A DNA stretch of 64,000 nucleotides from Priestia endophytica DSM 13796. Its GTDB lineage: Bacteria; Bacillota; Bacilli; Bacillales; Bacillaceae_H. The stretch is from contig NZ_FOXX01000004.1 in the NCBI RefSeq assembly GCF_900115845.1, positions 124,001-188,000 on the forward strand. The letters run 5' to 3'. The translations under genes were made by a program, and so were the position numbers. Positions 9,343 to 18,146 of the stretch are shown piece after piece (position 1 is the stretch's first letter; every line of letters starts with the position of its first letter). The notes under the pieces were generated by a model. That model searched no databases and was not told where the DNA came from. It was given only the letters and a program-made list of their open reading frames with translations.

Positions 9343-10109
9343 CGTTTTTGTGCCCTCCTCAGTTTTTTATATTCTATCACATTCTTTAATACGTAAAGGA
9401 GAGGACATAAAACCAAGAGAACGAGAAGTGTTAGTGATTTTTATATCTTTTATTTACCTATATTCATTAACATAGATTTTAAAATATGCTCCGGGATTAC
9501 ATGCATTTTTTCATGATCTGTTCTAGGAAACAGGAATAGGATTTCTGTTTTATAAGTACTTCACCCCTTGTAATACCCATTAAAGTTTTCTTCATATATC
9601 TTCTGTTCAATATTCTCACCGCTTGCATTATCTTTATAGCATATCTAAAAAACAGTAACAATAAATCACAAGCAATATGGTCCTAATCACAGTTTTTGTT
9701 CTTTTTCTCATCTTCTAGGAATTTTCCCACCAACGATAGAGTTACTCCATGAACTCTACAATTTGAAAGGCATCAACAGACCATTCATAGTTGTGAAATG
9801 CTTAGTAGAATAAGAGTCTTTCTTTTCTAATGTCTTTCTCCATATCACTTCTCTCCCTTTAGTTATAAAGAAGAGAAAATTCTCACCCTCTGTGAAAAAT
9901 CACAATAATAGTGATTGTGACCAGTTTGCTTTCGAATTATTGCTGAAAGGAAAATATATGTGTGAAAATAAGGAAAACGTTCCCTACTATGGAGGAGGAA
10001 ATCGTATGTAATCAAAATATCATTGAGAAAGCAAGACCTTATCTGTTTCCTATGATTTTTAAGCATTAAGGAATTATTTTTCGTTATATGAATGAGGAGG
10101 TTTTATTTT
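9343..10109. other. long divergent regulatory region between rpiR-type gene and PTS EIICB
   Basis: About 770 bp with no convincing gene. A 67-codon minus frame (9863-10066) has no ribosome binding site. It contains the perfect inverted repeat TCACAAT-N7-ATTGTGA (9900-9920) and a weak cre-like GGAAAACGTTCCCT near 9972. Such length is unusual for one promoter pair. Confidence 0.45.
9900..9920. promoter_or_regulatory. candidate operator (7-bp perfect inverted repeat)
   Basis: TCACAAT-N7-ATTGTGA, about 190 bp upstream of the EIICB start, in the divergent region of an RpiR-type regulator. The symmetry is seen; its use is inferred. Confidence 0.35.
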
Positions 10110-11711
10110 ATGATGAAAGCGGTTCAACGCTTCGGTGGAGCAATGTATGTACCCGTTATGCTTTTTTCTTTCGCAGGTATAGTAGTTGGGCTAACTATTT
10201 TACTTCAAAACCCTCAGATAATGGGTAATCTTGCAGATCCCGATGGTCTTTTGTATAAGTTTAGTTATATCATTCAAGAAGGTGGATGGACGGTATTTAG
10301 ACAAATGCCAATTTTATTCGCCATCGGAATCCCAATCGCCTTAGCAAAAACAGCTCAAGCCAGAGCCTGCATGGAATCACTTGTTGTATACTTAACATTT
10401 AATTATTTTGTAAGCGCTATCCTGACCCTTTGGGGAAACAAATTCCGTGTCGATATGAATGCCGATATTGGTGGTGTAAGCGGACTAACGGAAATAGCCG
10501 GTATTAAAACATTAGATACAAGTATTATAGGATCTATTTTAGTCAGTTGTATTGTTGTTTATATTCATAATCGTTATTTTGATAAAAAACTGCCCGATTT
10601 TCTAGGAATCTTCCAAGGCTCTACTTATGTTTTTTTTATCTCATTTTTTGTAATGCTTCCACTTGCATTTATTGTTACATTTATTTGGCCCATTATTCAG
10701 GGAGGCATAGCATCTTTACAAGGTATTCTCGTATCTTCAGGCGTTTTTGGAGTAGGTTTGTACACGTTCTTGGAACGAGCTTTAATTCCGACTGGCTTAC
10801 ATCACTTTGTGTATACTCCATTTATTTATGGACCAGCTATAGTAAACGGTGGGATTAACACGTATTGGATAGAACATCTAAACCAATATGCTTCTAGTGC
10901 GTTATCATTGAAAGAACTCTTTCCTCAAGGAGGATTCGCTCTTCATGGGAATTCAAAGATATTTGGTGTTTTGGGAATTGCGTTGGCTATCTATGCAACG
11001 GCAAAACCAGAGAAAAAGAAGGTAGTTGCTGGGTTACTGATACCAGCTACCTTAACGGCTGTTGTTGCCGGTATAACAGAACCTATTGAATTTACTTTCC
11101 TCTTCATTTCTCCCGTTCTATTTATTGTACATGCTTTTTTAGCAGGGATAATGGCAGCTACTATGTATGCCTTTGGTATTGTAGGAAACATGGGCGGGGG
11201 AATGATCGAAATGGCAACTCAAAACTGGATACCACTCTTTCATAATCATTGGATGACCTATGTAACACAATGGATGATTGGTCTTTCCTTTACCGCTATT
11301 TACTTCTTTATGTTCCGTTACTTAATTGTAAAGCTGAATGTAGCAACACCAGGTCGTGAAAAAGAAAATGGAACCGATGCCAAACTCTATACGAAGAAGG
11401 ATTATAAAGCTCAAAAACAACATGGTTCAAATAAGGATGCTGCCCCTACAGATGCTTATTCTAATCAAGCTCTGCTTGTACTCGAAGCGCTAGGTGGAGC
11501 GGATAATATTGCAGATGTAACAAATTGCGCAACCCGCTTGCGCGTTAGCGTTATTGATGAAACAAAAGTACAAGCAGACGCTACTTTTCGTGCCAGTGGT
11601 GCCCATGGCATTGTTCGAAAAGGAACAGCTATTCAGGTGATTATAGGCCTTTCTGTTCCTCAAGTACGAGAGAGAGTGGAGAGGTTTATTACCAAAGCTA
11701 ATGCTCAGTAA
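10110..11711 (+). CDS. PTS alpha-glucoside (maltose-type) EIICB transporter
   Basis: 533 aa from the ATG at 10110; AGGAGG lies 9 bases upstream and falls inside a longer in-frame ORF. The N-terminal ~420 residues are a polytopic EIIC domain with FRQMPILFAIGIP, LIPTGLHHFVYTPF and the substrate motif GGITEPIEFTFLF-like segment (GITEPIEFTFLF is seen). The C-terminal EIIB domain (~450-533) carries the phosphorylated cysteine in VTNCATRLRV (Cys473). It strongly resembles B. subtilis MalP, which imports maltose as maltose-6'-phosphate. No 6-phospho-alpha-glucosidase gene is beside it, unlike the B. subtilis malA-malR-malP cluster, so the exact alpha-glucoside is open. It ends at a bidirectional terminator. 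Confidence 0.88.
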   Translation: MMKAVQRFGGAMYVPVMLFSFAGIVVGLTILLQNPQIMGNLADPDGLLYKFSYIIQEGGWTVFRQMPILFAIGIPIALAKTAQARACMESLVVYLTFNYFVSAILTLWGNKFRVDMNADIGGVSGLTEIAGIKTLDTSIIGSILVSCIVVYIHNRYFDKKLPDFLGIFQGSTYVFFISFFVMLPLAFIVTFIWPIIQGGIASLQGILVSSGVFGVGLYTFLERALIPTGLHHFVYTPFIYGPAIVNGGINTYWIEHLNQYASSALSLKELFPQGGFALHGNSKIFGVLGIALAIYATAKPEKKKVVAGLLIPATLTAVVAGITEPIEFTFLFISPVLFIVHAFLAGIMAATMYAFGIVGNMGGGMIEMATQNWIPLFHNHWMTYVTQWMIGLSFTAIYFFMFRYLIVKLNVATPGREKENGTDAKLYTKKDYKAQKQHGSNKDAAPTDAYSNQALLVLEALGGADNIADVTNCATRLRVSVIDETKVQADATFRASGAHGIVRKGTAIQVIIGLSVPQVRERVERFITKANAQ

Positions 11712-11731
11712 GTTTTTCTATATATAAACGT

Positions 11732-11770
11732 GAAAAAAGCCGCACCATTTTGAATGGTACGGCTTTTTTG
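11732..11770. terminator. bidirectional terminator between EIICB gene and hpa operon
   Basis: AAAAAAGCCGCACCATT / AATGGTACGGCTTTTTT with TTG loop and one internal mismatch, flanked by T-runs on both strands. It separates convergent transcripts: the PTS gene from the left and the hpa operon from the right. Confidence 0.9.
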
Positions 11771-11783
11771 TCTATGTTTTAAA

Positions 11784-12173
11784 TTACAATTGCTTGAAGC
11801 GGTCATGTATATTATTTTGTTTATACGTTCCCCCTTCACTGAACTCCATTAATTCCATTGAAAGGGCTAAGTATCTTTTTTCAAACAAACAAGCGAAATG
11901 TTCCTTCATCACTTGAAAAAGTTCATCACATACTTTATCTTTCTCCAATGAAGAGCGCCCAGCCCCAATCTTTAAAGTAGCATGTACAAATGCATCATCT
12001 TCTTTTCCGTCAGCTATCCTATAATGTTTAAGTTCCACGGCTCTTGAACGGATTCCTCCGACAGGAAAGGTACCATTTTGCGCTATAAGTGTGCTATTCA
12101 CTTTCTCGAGTAATTTTAGAATATCTGTTTCTTCCTTTATATTATCTGTGTACTCCACAATAAAATGAGGCAT
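11784..12173 (-). CDS. hpaF: 5-carboxymethyl-2-hydroxymuconate delta-isomerase
   Basis: 129 aa, matching CHMI enzymes of the tautomerase superfamily. After Met removal Pro2 (MPHFIVEYTDN) becomes the catalytic amino-terminal base. The conserved FPVGGIRSRAVE, GRSSLEKDKVCDELF and C-terminal EFSEGGTYKQNNIH are all seen. In 4-hydroxyphenylacetate breakdown it isomerises 5-carboxymethyl-2-hydroxymuconate to the 2-oxo-3-ene tricarboxylate, which HpaG then decarboxylates. It is the last gene of the operon, 27 bp after hpaG2, with AGGAGGG before the ATG and a strong terminator after it. Cytoplasmic; homotrimer in relatives. Confidence 0.88.
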   Translation of the reverse strand: MPHFIVEYTDNIKEETDILKLLEKVNSTLIAQNGTFPVGGIRSRAVELKHYRIADGKEDDAFVHATLKIGAGRSSLEKDKVCDELFQVMKEHFACLFEKRYLALSMELMEFSEGGTYKQNNIHDRFKQL

Positions 12174-12200
12174 CTTTTCCCTCCTCTAAATAAATGGCTA

Positions 12201-12998
12201 TCAGTTATGATTCACAGTACTTTCCTTAACATCCACTTTACTCTTTCTATTAAATTTAGAATCACCAACAATCATATTTTCTAATCTTCCAATCCCTTCA
12301 ATTTCTGTCACTACTTTATCCCTTGCTTTAACCCCTTTAAGGCCCTCTGGTGTCCCTGTTAAAATAATATCTCCCTTATCCAAAGTCATAAAACTGCTTA
12401 AGTATTCAATCAATGCCGGAATGTCAAAAATCATGTCCTTCGTTGTTCCTTCTTGGGTGAGTTGATCGTTAATATAAGTACGTATTTGTAGATTCATGGG
12501 ATCTTTGATATCTTCTCTATCAGTCAGCCATGGTCCAATAGGCGTACATGTATCCCGATTTTTCACCCGTAAATTCGGACGATAATAGTTTTCAAGATAA
12601 TCGCGAATCGCATAATCATTAGCAATGGTGTACCCTTCCACATAATGATAGGCATCGTCGCGCTTTACATTTCTAGTTTTTCGACCTATTACGACTGCAA
12701 GTTCACATTCATAATGCATATAGTCAACACCGTCCGGACGATGTGTTTCCGCTTTATGTCCGACAAATGTGTTAGGACCTTTTAAAAAGACAAGAGGTTC
12801 TTCTGGAGCATTAAACGCGAGTTCTTTGGCGTGGTCCGCATAATTGAGACCTAAAGCAAAAACGGTGCGAGGCTGAACAGGTGGCAACCAAATAACTTCG
12901 TCTTCTGACACAAGCCGTCCGTCATTTAAACGTAGTAAACCGTTTTCTTCAACAGCATCATGTACCCCACCACTATAAGCTATACGAGCTCTCTTCAT
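12201..12998 (-). CDS. hpaG2: HpaG2: 2-hydroxyhepta-2,4-diene-1,7-dioate isomerase / OPET decarboxylase, C-terminal-type subunit
   Basis: 265 aa fumarylacetoacetate-hydrolase-family protein. It has FALGLNYADHAKELA, the metal-binding YECELAVVIG (Glu-x-Glu) and TIANDYAIRD, and the GDIILTGTPEGL motif near the end. In E. coli HpaG is one ~430-aa polypeptide with two such domains; here they are two genes, and this one matches the C-terminal half. It starts at a GTTAGGAGG-preceded ATG that overlaps the hpaG1 stop by 4 bases, implying coupled translation and a 1:1 complex. Its last ~15 residues are a polar tail not typical of the domain. Confidence 0.85.
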   Translation of the reverse strand: MKRARIAYSGGVHDAVEENGLLRLNDGRLVSEDEVIWLPPVQPRTVFALGLNYADHAKELAFNAPEEPLVFLKGPNTFVGHKAETHRPDGVDYMHYECELAVVIGRKTRNVKRDDAYHYVEGYTIANDYAIRDYLENYYRPNLRVKNRDTCTPIGPWLTDREDIKDPMNLQIRTYINDQLTQEGTTKDMIFDIPALIEYLSSFMTLDKGDIILTGTPEGLKGVKARDKVVTEIEGIGRLENMIVGDSKFNRKSKVDVKESTVNHN

Positions 12999-13780
12999 AC
13001 CTTTCCTCCTAACTTCACTTCATCCTCAGCGACAATTTGATTTTCCAAAAAACCCACTTGATCTATTTCAATTCGAACATAATCCCCTTTTTTAGCTATT
13101 GGAGCATTTTCAGGAATCCCTACAAGAAGGACATCCCCTTTAGCCAATGTCATAAATTCGGTTACATCCGCTATTAAATGTTGGATTGGGCGAATGAGGT
13201 TACTTGTTGTATTTTCTTGTTTTAATTCGCCATTGATATATACTCTTATCCCTAAATGATCCGGATTTTTAACTTCACACTTCTGCACAACCCAAGGACC
13301 AACAGGACAAAAACCGTCGCGAGCTTTTTGCTTTATTGCTGGTCGGTATATACTTTCATGAGGAACACTCACATCGTTTACAATTGTAAATCCTTCTACA
13401 TAATTCAAAGCTTCGTTTATTGAGACATTTGTTGCCTGTTTTCCTATGACAATTCCAAGTGATGCTCCTATTTCTAATTCATCTATATCTATGGGGCATG
13501 GAATAGGCATACAGTGTCCAATCACTGTATTCGCTGGTTTAATATACATTATCGGAGCTTTTGGAGGTTTTTTATAAGGAGCCTGATGTATAGCCTCTCC
13601 TAATGAGCTTAGGGCACCTTTATAATTTAGTAATGTTCCATAAATTGTCCCACTTGTTGGAGCATCAAGAACTAACCCTTTTGTTTGATCGAATATAGCA
13701 CTGGTTCCTGTATAGCTTGGATCTATTGCTGTTTCTTCCGTATACGAAATTCCATGCCTTTTCATCTGTACGTTACTCAT
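12995..13780 (-). CDS. hpaG1: HpaG1: HpaG N-terminal-type subunit (FAH family)
   Basis: 261 aa. The ATG at 13780 is chosen because GAGGAG lies 7 bases upstream; a GTG five codons earlier falls inside the ribosome binding site. It is an FAH-family domain with GTLLNYKGALSSLG, a modified metal motif ELEIGASLGIVIG, the FTIVNDVSVP stretch and LAKGDVLLVGIPE. It is clearly more diverged around the Glu-x-Glu metal site than HpaG2, as in the N-terminal half of fused HpaG proteins. Together with HpaG2 it should decarboxylate and isomerise the product of HpaF. It follows the symporter gene by 38 bp. Confidence 0.83.
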   Translation of the reverse strand: MSNVQMKRHGISYTEETAIDPSYTGTSAIFDQTKGLVLDAPTSGTIYGTLLNYKGALSSLGEAIHQAPYKKPPKAPIMYIKPANTVIGHCMPIPCPIDIDELEIGASLGIVIGKQATNVSINEALNYVEGFTIVNDVSVPHESIYRPAIKQKARDGFCPVGPWVVQKCEVKNPDHLGIRVYINGELKQENTTSNLIRPIQHLIADVTEFMTLAKGDVLLVGIPENAPIAKKGDYVRIEIDQVGFLENQIVAEDEVKLGGKV

Positions 13781-13818
13781 CTTGTCACTCCTCACATAAA
13801 GTATCTTATAGCTTGTTT

Positions 13819-15381
13819 CTAATGATCATTTACGCCTTTTACATCTACGCCTTTTACATCGTTTCCTGTATTTGATTTCACTAAAATTTCATCAAAATCC
13901 CCTGTTTCCTTTCTTGTAGAAAGTACGGTACCTAGATAAGCGCCTAAGAATCCAAGTGGAATAGATACAATTCCTGGAGAGGTTAATGGAAATAAGGGTT
14001 CTCCAACAAATAGAGAGGCTCCTTTTATTGGACTCCATATACTTGGGCTTAATGAAACTAAAAGAAGTGTTCCTATTAATCCAACAAGAATTCCTGTGAT
14101 TGCACCATTTATATTGAAACGCTTCCAATAGACTGTAAACAAAATAACAGGTAAATTAGAGCTAGCTCCTACTGTTAAAGCAAGCGAGGCTAAAAAAGCC
14201 ACATTCATATTTTGGACAAATAAAGCTAGGATAATAGAAAGAACGGTAATTACAATAGAGGCAATACGAGCCATCTTCATTTGTTGACCTTGTGTTGCCT
14301 TTCCATTTTTTAGAATTTCATTATAAAAATCATGTGAAAAAGCGGTTGCTCCCGTAATAACAATGCCTGCCACTACGGCTAATATCGTTGCAAATGCAAC
14401 AGCTGAGATAATAGCAAATAACGTTTCTCCTCCAAGCATTTCTGCTAATAAAGGAGCTGCCATATTTCCAGCAGAGTTCGCCGCCATAATTGTATCCACT
14501 CCTACAAATCTAGCAGCAGCAAATCCTAAGAAAATAACCATAATATAAAAGAGGCCTATAATCCACATGGAATAGACAACAGACTTTCTAGCAACTTTTG
14601 CATCTGGAACAGTCAAAAATCTGCTTAATACGTGAGGCAAACCAGCTGTGCCAAGAACTAAACCAAGCGTTAGTGAAATAGCATCAAGCCCATTTGTATA
14701 CTTTGCCCCAGGATTTAAATAGGCTTCTTTAAGTGGTGTGGCTGTTTTCATTTCTTGGAATATACGAATAAAATTAAAGTCAAACTTACTCATGACAAGG
14801 ATAAAGATAAAAATCGTCCCGCCCAAAAGAAGAAAAGCTTTTATAATTTGTACCCAACTTGTCGCGGTCATACCTCCGAAGAGAACAAATGTAAGCATAA
14901 CAATCCCTACGATAATTACGGAAAGTTCATAGTTGATATCTAATAAAAGTTTAAATAAGGCTCCAGCCGCTACTAGTTGAGCTAGCATATAGAAGATAGA
15001 TATCGTTAATGCGTTAAAAGCCGTTACTGCTCTTATTTTTTTAGATCGAAAGCGCTCTGTAATCATGTCAGCTAGCGTATACTTTCCTAAATTGCGCAGT
15101 GGTTCTGCAACAAGCAACAATACGACAAGATAAGATACAAGTGCTCCGTACATCAGAAAAAGGCCGTCATAGCCAAAAAGGGCAATAGCGCCAATTAGAC
15201 CTAGAAAAGAAGACGCAGACATAAAGTCTCCTGCAATAGCAAAACCGTTTTGCCACCCTTTTAATCCACCTCCAGCTGTATAAAAAGAACGAGCATCCTT
15301 CGTTTTTCTAGCTGTGTAAAAGGTGATCAAGAGAGTGATAAAAACAACTAAGAGAAAAAGTGCGATAACTTTACTGTCCAT
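13819..15381 (-). CDS. sodium:solute symporter (ActP/MctC type), probable 4-hydroxyphenylacetate importer
   Basis: 520 aa SSS-family carrier with about 13 membrane segments. Seen: FYTAGGGLKGWQNGFAIAGD near residue 31, the Na-site-like SASSFLG, the central ATILAVVAGIVITGATAFSHDFY and NMNVAFLASLALTVGASSNLPV. Relatives with a DUF485 partner (ActP/YjcG, MctC) take up acetate, pyruvate or other monocarboxylates with a cation. Here the gene overlaps the DUF485 gene by 11 bp and sits in the middle of the hpa operon, so 4-hydroxyphenylacetate or a related aromatic acid is the likely substrate (inference). The C-terminal tail repeats DVKGV twice, a minor local duplication. Confidence 0.85.
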   Translation of the reverse strand: MDSKVIALFLLVVFITLLITFYTARKTKDARSFYTAGGGLKGWQNGFAIAGDFMSASSFLGLIGAIALFGYDGLFLMYGALVSYLVVLLLVAEPLRNLGKYTLADMITERFRSKKIRAVTAFNALTISIFYMLAQLVAAGALFKLLLDINYELSVIIVGIVMLTFVLFGGMTATSWVQIIKAFLLLGGTIFIFILVMSKFDFNFIRIFQEMKTATPLKEAYLNPGAKYTNGLDAISLTLGLVLGTAGLPHVLSRFLTVPDAKVARKSVVYSMWIIGLFYIMVIFLGFAAARFVGVDTIMAANSAGNMAAPLLAEMLGGETLFAIISAVAFATILAVVAGIVITGATAFSHDFYNEILKNGKATQGQQMKMARIASIVITVLSIILALFVQNMNVAFLASLALTVGASSNLPVILFTVYWKRFNINGAITGILVGLIGTLLLVSLSPSIWSPIKGASLFVGEPLFPLTSPGIVSIPLGFLGAYLGTVLSTRKETGDFDEILVKSNTGNDVKGVDVKGVNDH

Positions 15382-15721
15382 CTCGCCCCATCTCCTTCTC
15401 TTCTGCTTCTAGCACATCTTTTGCGATTTGATCAAATTGGGCTGCTTTCTTTATATATAAATGACAAACTCCCCATGTCATGAAAAACTGGGCAAAGGCA
15501 AAAGCCCAGCCCCATGAGAAAGGCTCAATGAGCGGTTTTGTTAGAATATCAGAATAAAAAGCTAATATAGGAAGTAGTAACGAGAATGCGAGAAAAAAAA
15601 CGGTAGTGAACAACGTGAATCTCTTTTTAGATTTTATTAATTTTTGAAAAGGAGATGAAACTACCATTCTTTTATAATTAAGCGAAACAGGGGTTTCCGC
15701 TGCTTCTTTCTTCAATTCCAT
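15371..15721 (-). CDS. DUF485 membrane protein, partner of the SSS symporter
   Basis: 116 aa with two hydrophobic segments (~38-58 and ~72-92) containing FTLFTTVFFLAFSLLLPIL and WAFAFAQFFMTWGVCHLYI, the YjcH/YwcB (DUF485) pattern. Such proteins are almost always encoded directly before an ActP-type symporter; here the stop overlaps the symporter start by 11 bases. The precise role is unknown but presumed to be assembly or regulation of the carrier. GGAGG precedes the ATG. Confidence 0.82.
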   Translation of the reverse strand: MELKKEAAETPVSLNYKRMVVSSPFQKLIKSKKRFTLFTTVFFLAFSLLLPILAFYSDILTKPLIEPFSWGWAFAFAQFFMTWGVCHLYIKKAAQFDQIAKDVLEAEEKEMGRDGQ

Positions 15722-15761
15722 CTTAACTTCCTCCCTTAATTCTACTTTCCGTTTTTATAAA

Positions 15762-17201
15762 CTAGGCTTGATTAAAAATAACTAGCTTTAATTCCAGCAT
15801 TTCTTCCATTGCATATTTTATTCCTTCTCTTCCCGTACCGCTTTCTTTCACCCCTCCGTAAGGCATATGGTCTACACGAAATGTGGGGATATCATTAATA
15901 AGAACGCCTCCAACATGAAGCTTATCAGCCATCTTTAAAGCTGTATGAATGTTCTCTGTATAAATCCCAGCCTGTAAACCATATTTAGAATGATTGACTT
16001 CTTTTGCTGCTTCTTCCATTGAAGCCACCTTATTTATCACAACAATTGGAGCAAAGACTTCTTCACAGGAAACTTTTAAAAATGATTTGGCATTTAAAAC
16101 AATCGTTGGGAGTAAGGCATTTCTTTTGGTTTCTCCCCCAAATCTGATTTCAGCACCTTGTTCCTTAGCCTCTTTTAACCAGCTCAGTGTACGCTTTATA
16201 TCATTCTTAGAAATGAGAGCTGACACATCTGTTTCTTCATCTAATGGATTTCCAACCTTTAACTTTCGCGTTTCTTTTACGAATTCTTCAACAAACTCTT
16301 CATAAATGTTCTCATGAACGTAGATGCGTTGAAGAGAAATACAAACTTGTCCTTGAAAAGAAAATGCACCTTTGACACAACGAGAGGCTGCTTTTTTAAT
16401 TGGGACTCCTTGATCAATAACAACGGCCGCATTTGAACCTAGTTCAAGCGTCACACGCTTTAGACCTGCTTTATTACGGATACCAAGTCCAACACTGGGA
16501 CTTCCTGTGAAAGTTATGGCAGCAATCCGCTGATCCTCTACTAATTGACCACCAACTGTTTTGCCACTGCCTGTTATAATGTTTAGAGCACCTGCTGGGA
16601 GACCTGCTTCATGAAACAAATCTGCTAAAAAATAGGAGGAAAGAGGAGTCTGTGATGCAGGCTTGAGCACAACCGTATTTCCAGTAGCAATTGCGGGTCC
16701 TACCTTATGAGCAACTAAGTTCATCGGAAAGTTAAAAGGAGTAATAGCTCCAATAATGCCGATAGGCTTCTTTACCGTATAGGCAGTTCGATTCTGTCCT
16801 CCTGGAGCTGCGTCAAGGGGTAAAGTTTCCCCATAAATCCGTTTTGCTTCTTCAGCTGCAAATTTATACGTATGAATGGTTCTCTTTATTTCCTCTCGTG
16901 CTGCCGTAATAGGTTTTGCTGCTTCATTTGCAATAATTGTGGCTGCCTCTTCTTGGCGTTCTCTAAGCAACTGAACGACTTTCTCTAGAATGCTAGCCCG
17001 TTCATATGCTGGCATTGCCGCCATTTTCTCTCTTGCACGATCAGCAGCTTCTATTGCCATCTCAATTTCTTTTTCGCTTACTACTGGAATTTCAGCAATT
17101 ACTTCATCAGAATAAGGAGATTTTAAAAGTCTATACTCCTCTGCTTCTTGCCAGACTCCGTTAATATATAACTCTCTTCTTAATTTAGTTTGCGTTGCCA
17201 C
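15762..17201 (-). CDS. NAD(P)-dependent aldehyde dehydrogenase, probable succinate-semialdehyde dehydrogenase of the hpa pathway
   Basis: 479 aa ALDH-superfamily enzyme starting at GTG (AAAGGGG upstream). Landmarks: FNFPMNLVAHKVGPA, TGSPSVG, general-base Glu in VTLELGSNAAVV and catalytic Cys in FSFQGQVCISLQR. A second ALDH in this operon (21172-22686) is clearly HpaE. The aldol cleavage that ends the pathway releases succinic semialdehyde, so this enzyme most likely oxidises it to succinate for the TCA cycle. That assignment rests on operon logic. By sequence it is closer to the lactaldehyde/glyceraldehyde-3-phosphate type (ELGSN instead of ELGGK), so other small aldehydes are possible. Confidence 0.8.
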   Translation of the reverse strand: MATQTKLRRELYINGVWQEAEEYRLLKSPYSDEVIAEIPVVSEKEIEMAIEAADRAREKMAAMPAYERASILEKVVQLLRERQEEAATIIANEAAKPITAAREEIKRTIHTYKFAAEEAKRIYGETLPLDAAPGGQNRTAYTVKKPIGIIGAITPFNFPMNLVAHKVGPAIATGNTVVLKPASQTPLSSYFLADLFHEAGLPAGALNIITGSGKTVGGQLVEDQRIAAITFTGSPSVGLGIRNKAGLKRVTLELGSNAAVVIDQGVPIKKAASRCVKGAFSFQGQVCISLQRIYVHENIYEEFVEEFVKETRKLKVGNPLDEETDVSALISKNDIKRTLSWLKEAKEQGAEIRFGGETKRNALLPTIVLNAKSFLKVSCEEVFAPIVVINKVASMEEAAKEVNHSKYGLQAGIYTENIHTALKMADKLHVGGVLINDIPTFRVDHMPYGGVKESGTGREGIKYAMEEMLELKLVIFNQA

Positions 17202-17232
17202 GTCTAAGCCCCTTTCTTAAGGTTGTTTTGGA

Positions 17233-18129
17233 TTAAATAACAAGCTCATCCCTTTGTATATATTTGTTCATATCATTCAGTTTGTTTGGCTCTCCTTTTA
17301 TAAAATCGAGCCAACTTATGTTTACGGACTTAAAATCCTCTTTACAATCACATTTTTTCATTTGAACTAATAAAGAAGCTCCATTTTTGTTTATAAACAT
17401 TTGATGGCAGACTCCCTCATAAGATGAATCATTAACCTCTACTTTCACTTTATATAATCCTGGCTTAGGCAATCTGTACTCTCTATCAACATGAATCTCC
17501 ATAAAAATATTATTTTGACCAACATGGGAATAGTAGAGAGGTGTTCCTTGAACTTGATAAGGGCGCCCAAGGTAGCTTGGTATATCTCTCACTCGTCCAT
17601 GTGCAAGCAACCCTCTAATAGCTGTTGAACTAATTTTTTCATAGTGATGCTTCACTTTCGAAATCACGGTCACCTCGAATTTACCCGCGCCATGCCCTAC
17701 CATTGTTTCCATGTTCCCTTTTCCTTTCGCTCCATAGCAGTAATCAAACCCTGCTACAACGTGCTTACATTTAAAACTACATATATATTCGTCTACAAAT
17801 TCCTTAGGAGAGAGAGCAGAGAAGTCTGGAGTAAACTCGACAATAAATAACTTCTCCACCCCTAATTCTTTAAAACCTTCTTCTTTTACTTTTAGTGGCG
17901 TTAAATATTTCATTGGCTTCTTTTCCGGAAATAAAATGTCTTTTGGATGGGGGAAAAAGGTCATAACGCCAAACTTCAATTGCTTTTGCTTTGCTATCTG
18001 TTTAGCCTTCTCTAAAATTGCTCGGTGACCGACATGAATCCCATCAAAGAAACCAAGTGCTAAAACACAAGATTCCCGATTACAAACCGTTGTTTTTTCC
18101 ATTGGGTAGCGAAGATGAATGGTTTCCAT
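17233..18129 (-). CDS. FAD synthetase (RibF-like, riboflavin-kinase domain degenerate)
   Basis: 298 aa. The N-terminal half is a RibF-type FMN adenylyltransferase: GFFDGIHVGHR (~27-37), FFPHP, GFDYCYGAKGKGN and SSTAIRGLL are the nucleotide-binding motifs. The following region begins GRPYQVQG as in the riboflavin kinase domain, but the FPTAN motif needed by the kinase is absent and the rest is diverged. It should therefore make FAD from FMN and ATP, but probably not FMN from riboflavin. Its place, directly after the flavin reductase hpaC, suggests it raises the FAD pool for the FADH2-using HpaB. The housekeeping ribF lies elsewhere, next to truB in most bacilli. Confidence 0.78.
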   Translation of the reverse strand: METIHLRYPMEKTTVCNRESCVLALGFFDGIHVGHRAILEKAKQIAKQKQLKFGVMTFFPHPKDILFPEKKPMKYLTPLKVKEEGFKELGVEKLFIVEFTPDFSALSPKEFVDEYICSFKCKHVVAGFDYCYGAKGKGNMETMVGHGAGKFEVTVISKVKHHYEKISSTAIRGLLAHGRVRDIPSYLGRPYQVQGTPLYYSHVGQNNIFMEIHVDREYRLPKPGLYKVKVEVNDSSYEGVCHQMFINKNGASLLVQMKKCDCKEDFKSVNISWLDFIKGEPNKLNDMNKYIQRDELVI

Positions 18130-18146
18130 TCTGCCCTCTCTCCTTT

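Noticed and set aside
9863-10066. 67-codon minus frame in the rpiR/EIICB divergent region
   Set aside because: No ribosome site, low-complexity composition, and it lies across promoter-like sequence and an inverted repeat.
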